This document shows, one piece after another, positions 5,716 to 7,565 of a stretch of DNA of 7,565 nucleotides (position 1 is its first letter; every line of letters starts with the position of its first letter). The stretch is from the NCBI RefSeq assembly GCF_000719555.1, contig NZ_JOGX01000126.1:1-7565 (forward strand), given 5' to 3'. The DNA comes from Streptomyces sp. NRRL F-5727. GTDB taxonomy: Bacteria > Actinomycetota > Actinomycetes > Streptomycetales > Streptomycetaceae. The notes below the pieces were generated by a model, which was given only the letters and a program-made list of their open reading frames with translations, was not told the DNA's origin and made no database searches. The position numbers were made by a program, and so were the translations under genes.

Positions 5716-5991
5716 TCAGCGCACTCCGGCGCCGCCGTCGTGACGCCCGTCGTACCCGCCGGCCGGCCGGCCGGCGGAGGGACCGTCCTCGGCGGGCGGC
5801 TCCGGCTCGTGGCGGTCCACGGAGGACTGGAGGTCGGCGTCCAGCTGGGAGAGGTCGGCGGAAAGGGCCGCCATCAGCTCCTCCATCTGCTGGAGCAGCC
5901 CCTTCGGGGCTCCGGGAGCCTGCTGCCCGGGCACGGGCTGCGGCAGCTGCTGATCGGGCAGTGCCTGCTCCGACGCGGCTTCCTGGGACAT
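5716..5991 (-). CDS. Small unrecognised protein with a short helical core
   Basis: A 91-residue protein I do not recognise. Residues 1-30 are Gln/Pro/Ala-rich (QQLPQPVPGQQAPGAPK). Residues 31-58 (KGLLQQMEELMAALSADLSQ and onward) have the leucine spacing of an amphipathic helix or short coiled coil. Residues 60-91 are acidic then Gly-rich and probably disordered. There is no signal peptide or membrane segment. The ATG at 5991 was chosen over an upstream GTG in frame (6054) because GAGGAGG lies 5 nt before it on the minus strand. It converges with the DUF6099-type gene, sharing the hairpin at 5662-5695, and diverges from the oxidoreductase. The good ribosome binding site and the change from Pro/Gln-rich sequence to a clean helix support a real gene over a shadow frame. 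Confidence 0.6.
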   Translation of the reverse strand: MSQEAASEQALPDQQLPQPVPGQQAPGAPKGLLQQMEELMAALSADLSQLDADLQSSVDRHEPEPPAEDGPSAGRPAGGYDGRHDGGAGVR

Positions 5992-6116
5992 CGCGGCCTC
6001 CTCGACCCGGGCCCCGGCCGGTGCGGACGGGATCACGGGAGAAGAACGACACACCGGCTGCTTGCCGCCGGCGCGCGGGCCGGGCGGTCCGGCTCCGCCC
6101 GAGCCAACGACGACGC

Positions 6117-6165
6117 CCGGTGACGGTCACTGGCCAGCGGCGCCCCGTCCCGCCAGGGGGGACGG
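6117..6165. promoter_or_regulatory. Two palindromes in the divergent gap
   Basis: CCGGTGACGGTCACTGG (6117-6133) is a palindrome about a central G with 7 of 8 pairs matched. CCGTCCC (6145-6151) and GGGACGG (6159-6165) form a perfect 7-bp inverted repeat with a 7-nt loop. They lie between the divergent small gene and the oxidoreductase, next to an AT-rich patch (GGATATTC, 6164-6171) that could hold a -10 box on either strand. They may be operators or hairpins; GC-rich DNA yields such repeats by chance. Confidence 0.3.
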
Positions 6166-6200
6166 ATATTCACCCGACCGGGCCGGGAGGTCCGGCGCGC

Positions 6201-6256
6201 TGACGCACGGCTTGACACGCACCCTGACACGCACCCGACGGGTGCAGGATGGAGGT
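6201..6256 (+). promoter_or_regulatory. Promoter and operator-like region of the LLM oxidoreductase
   Basis: TGACACGCACCC occurs twice without a gap (6213-6224, 6225-6236). The first copy supplies a perfect TTGACA (6212-6217). The palindrome GCACCC-GAC-GGGTGC (6231-6245) overlaps the second copy. CAGGAT (6245-6250) is a -10-like box with the ATG beginning 7 nt past it, but TTGACA is too far away (27 nt) and CTGACA (6224-6229) gives only a 15-nt spacer. GGAGG (6251-6255) is only 1 nt from ATG 6257, too close for an ordinary ribosome binding site. Regulation by a repressor bound at the palindrome is inferred. Confidence 0.45.
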
Positions 6257-7180
6257 ATGGATCTTCGCATCTTCACAGAACCCCAGCAGGGCGCCGACTA
6301 CGACACCCTCCTCCGGGTGGCCCGGGCCACCGAGGACCTCGGCTTCGACGCCTTCTTCCGCTCCGACCACTACCTGAGGATGGGCTCGGGTGACGGGCTG
6401 CCCGGGCCGACCGACGCCTGGATCACCCTCGCCGGCCTCGCCCGCGAGACCAGCCGGATCCGCCTCGGCACCCTGATGACCGCCGCCACCTTCCGGCTGC
6501 CGGGCGTCCTCGCCATCCAGGTCGCCCAGGTCGACCAGATGTCCGGCGGACGGGTCGAGTTCGGCCTGGGCGCGGGCTGGTTCGAGGAGGAGCACACCGC
6601 GTACGGCATCCCGTTCCCGAAGGAGAAGTTCGGCCGGCTGGAGGAGCAGCTGGCGATCGTCACGGGCCTGTGGGAGACCGAGACCGGCAAGACCTTCTCC
6701 TACGAGGGGAAGCACTACCGCCTCGCCGACTCGCCCGCCCTGCCCAAGCCCGCCCAGCAGAAGATCCCGGTCCTCATCGGCGGCCACGGCGCCGTCCGCA
6801 CGCCCCGGCTGGCGGCGCGGTACGCGGACGAGTTCAACATGCCGTTCTCGTCGCTGGAAGACACCGAGCGGCAGTTCGGGCGCGTCCGGGCCGCCGCCGA
6901 GGAGGCCGGCCGCAGCGCCGACGACCTCGTGTACTCCAACGCGCTGGTCGTCTGCGTCGGCAAGGACGACGCCGAGGTGGCGCGGCGCGCCGCCGCCATC
7001 GGCCGGGACGTGGAGGAACTGAAGGCCAACGGCCTCGCGGGCTCGCCCGCCGAGGTCGCCGACAAGCTCGGCCGCTACGCGGCGGTCGGCTCCTCCCGGG
7101 TCTACCTCCAGGTCCTGGACCTGGACGACCTGGACCATCTGGAGCTGATCTCCGCCCAGGTCGCACCGCAGCTGGGCTGA
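6257..7180 (+). CDS. LLM-class F420-dependent oxidoreductase
   Basis: A 307-residue luciferase-like (LLM, TIM-barrel) flavin/F420 oxidoreductase, cytosolic. It begins [19 protein letters not shown] on the first barrel strand. Next come [13 protein letters not shown] (28-40), a region typical for cofactor contact, and [16 protein letters not shown] (61-76). The family signature is [20 protein letters not shown] (93-112), followed by [19 protein letters not shown] near the middle is the usual strand and phosphate-binding loop. Actinobacterial members usually carry hydride on deazaflavin F420, though FMN-dependent relatives share the motifs; the substrate is unknown. Full length for the family. 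Longer in-frame starts (GTG or ATG upstream to 6062) add only low-complexity residues across the regulatory region, so ATG 6257 is preferred. It is followed after 4 nt by a methyltransferase gene, indicating an operon. Confidence 0.92.
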   Translation: MDLRIFTEPQQGADYDTLLRVARATEDLGFDAFFRSDHYLRMGSGDGLPGPTDAWITLAGLARETSRIRLGTLMTAATFRLPGVLAIQVAQVDQMSGGRVEFGLGAGWFEEEHTAYGIPFPKEKFGRLEEQLAIVTGLWETETGKTFSYEGKHYRLADSPALPKPAQQKIPVLIGGHGAVRTPRLAARYADEFNMPFSSLEDTERQFGRVRAAAEEAGRSADDLVYSNALVVCVGKDDAEVARRAAAIGRDVEELKANGLAGSPAEVADKLGRYAAVGSSRVYLQVLDLDDLDHLELISAQVAPQLG

Positions 7181-7184
7181 GCCG

Positions 7185-7565
7185 ATGGCACCGGCCCGGA
7201 CGTTCGCCCAGGCGCTCGCCGACGGCGTGCTCGTCCTCGACGGCGGGCTCTCCAACCAACTGGAGGCCCAGGGCTGCGACCTGTCGGACGCGCTCTGGTC
7301 GGCGCGGCTGCTGGCCGACGCGCCCGAACAGATCGAGGCGGCCCACACCGCCTACGTCCGGGCCGGCGCCCAGGTGCTGATCACCGGCAGCTACCAGGCG
7401 ACCTACGAAGGCTTCGCCCGCCGCGGCCTCGACCACGCCGAGGCCACCACGCTGCTGACCCGCAGCGTGACCCTGGCCCGCACGGCCGCGGGGCGCGGAG
7501 GTGGAGAGGGGACAGAGGGAGGAGAGGGGAGAGAGGGGCGAGAGGGGACGGGGGAGGGAGGGGTG
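7185..7565 (+). CDS. mmuM: Homocysteine S-methyltransferase (N-terminal part, runs off the window)
   Basis: The frame is open from ATG 7185 to the window edge (127 residues). [19 protein letters not shown] (16-34), [20 protein letters not shown] (38-57) and [18 protein letters not shown] (60-77) match the N-terminal half of the MmuM/YagD family, which methylates homocysteine to methionine using S-methylmethionine or S-adenosylmethionine. The Zn-binding cysteines of the family lie further on and are not in the window. From about residue 103 the protein changes abruptly to Gly/Glu/Arg low complexity ([19 protein letters not shown]), not expected at this point in the fold. It starts 4 nt after the oxidoreductase stop with no strong ribosome binding site, implying coupling. 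Whether it is intact beyond the edge is unknown. Confidence 0.85.
   Translation, partial: MAPARTFAQALADGVLVLDGGLSNQLEAQGCDLSDALWSARLLADAPEQIEAAHTAYVRAGAQVLITGSYQATYEGFARRGLDHAEATTLLTRSVTLARTAAGRGGGEGTEGGEGREGREGTGEGGV
7497..7565. repeat. G-rich polypurine low-complexity tract
   Basis: A nearly pure purine stretch built of GAGGGG- and GGAGG-like units, with only a few C or T. It contains many runs of three to five G, enough for a G-quadruplex on the + strand. In the methyltransferase frame it uses GGA, AGA, ACA and CGA codons, rare elsewhere in this window. Confidence 0.8.

Noticed and set aside
5755..5776. GCCGGCCGGCCGGC self-complementary run
   Set aside because: It lies in the Gly/Arg/Pro-coding tail of the small minus-strand gene and is explained by simple GGC/CCG repetition.
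4178..6130. 650-codon minus-strand frame spanning three genes
   Set aside because: It runs antisense through the MazG-like and DUF6099-type genes and in a different frame from the small minus-strand gene; no recognisable domain.
6170..7348. 392-codon minus-strand frame opposite the LLM oxidoreductase
   Set aside because: Shadow of a well-supported plus-strand gene, with Gly/Val/Asp-rich sequence typical of such mirrors.

Overview
The window is very GC-rich DNA (roughly three quarters G+C by eye). Its coding frames have almost only G or C at codon third positions, GTG starts are used, and proteins are rich in Ala, Arg, Pro and Gly. With a SepF-family paralogue, a DUF6099-type protein and an F420-dependent LLM-family oxidoreductase, this points to Streptomyces or a close relative. 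Both ends lie inside genes. I see no tRNA, rRNA, phage, IS or CRISPR signatures. It looks like ordinary chromosomal sequence, and I did not find a convincing new defence or biosynthetic system.

Layout. (1) 2-979 (+): a GHMP-family small-molecule kinase resembling PduX-type L-threonine kinases, cut at its 5' end. (2) 985-2256 (+): a fold-type I PLP aminotransferase with a promoter placed for leaderless translation. (3) 2344-2787 (+): a small SepF-like cell-division protein of the kind Streptomyces carries beside true SepF. (4) 2788-3305: low-complexity DNA with an 18-bp tandem repeat, where the coding-like frame does not match that of the ATPase downstream. (5) 3306-4448 (+): a compact P-loop ATPase with a degenerate Walker B. 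(6) 4445-4831 (+): a MazG-like nucleotide pyrophosphohydrolase overlapping the ATPase stop by 4 nt, closed by a UUCG hairpin. (7) 4958-5680 (+): a DUF6099-type protein with a hexapeptide-repeat tail, closed by a 15-bp hairpin with its stop codon in the loop. (8) 5716-5991 (-): a small unrecognised protein convergent with it. (9) 5992-6256: a divergent regulatory gap with several palindromes. (10) 6257-7180 (+): an LLM-class F420-dependent oxidoreductase. (11) 7185-7565 (+): the N-terminal part of a homocysteine S-methyltransferase, running into a G-rich low-complexity tract at the window edge.

Likely working groups are the kinase and aminotransferase (amino-acid or cofactor metabolism), the ATPase and MazG pair (translationally coupled) just behind the SepF-like gene, and the LLM oxidoreductase with the methyltransferase (4-nt gap). 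The most useful anomalies are the frame conflict and repeat array at the ATPase N-terminus, low-complexity expansions in at least four neighbouring genes, two hairpins that contain stop codons, and the repeat-plus-palindrome arrangement upstream of the oxidoreductase.
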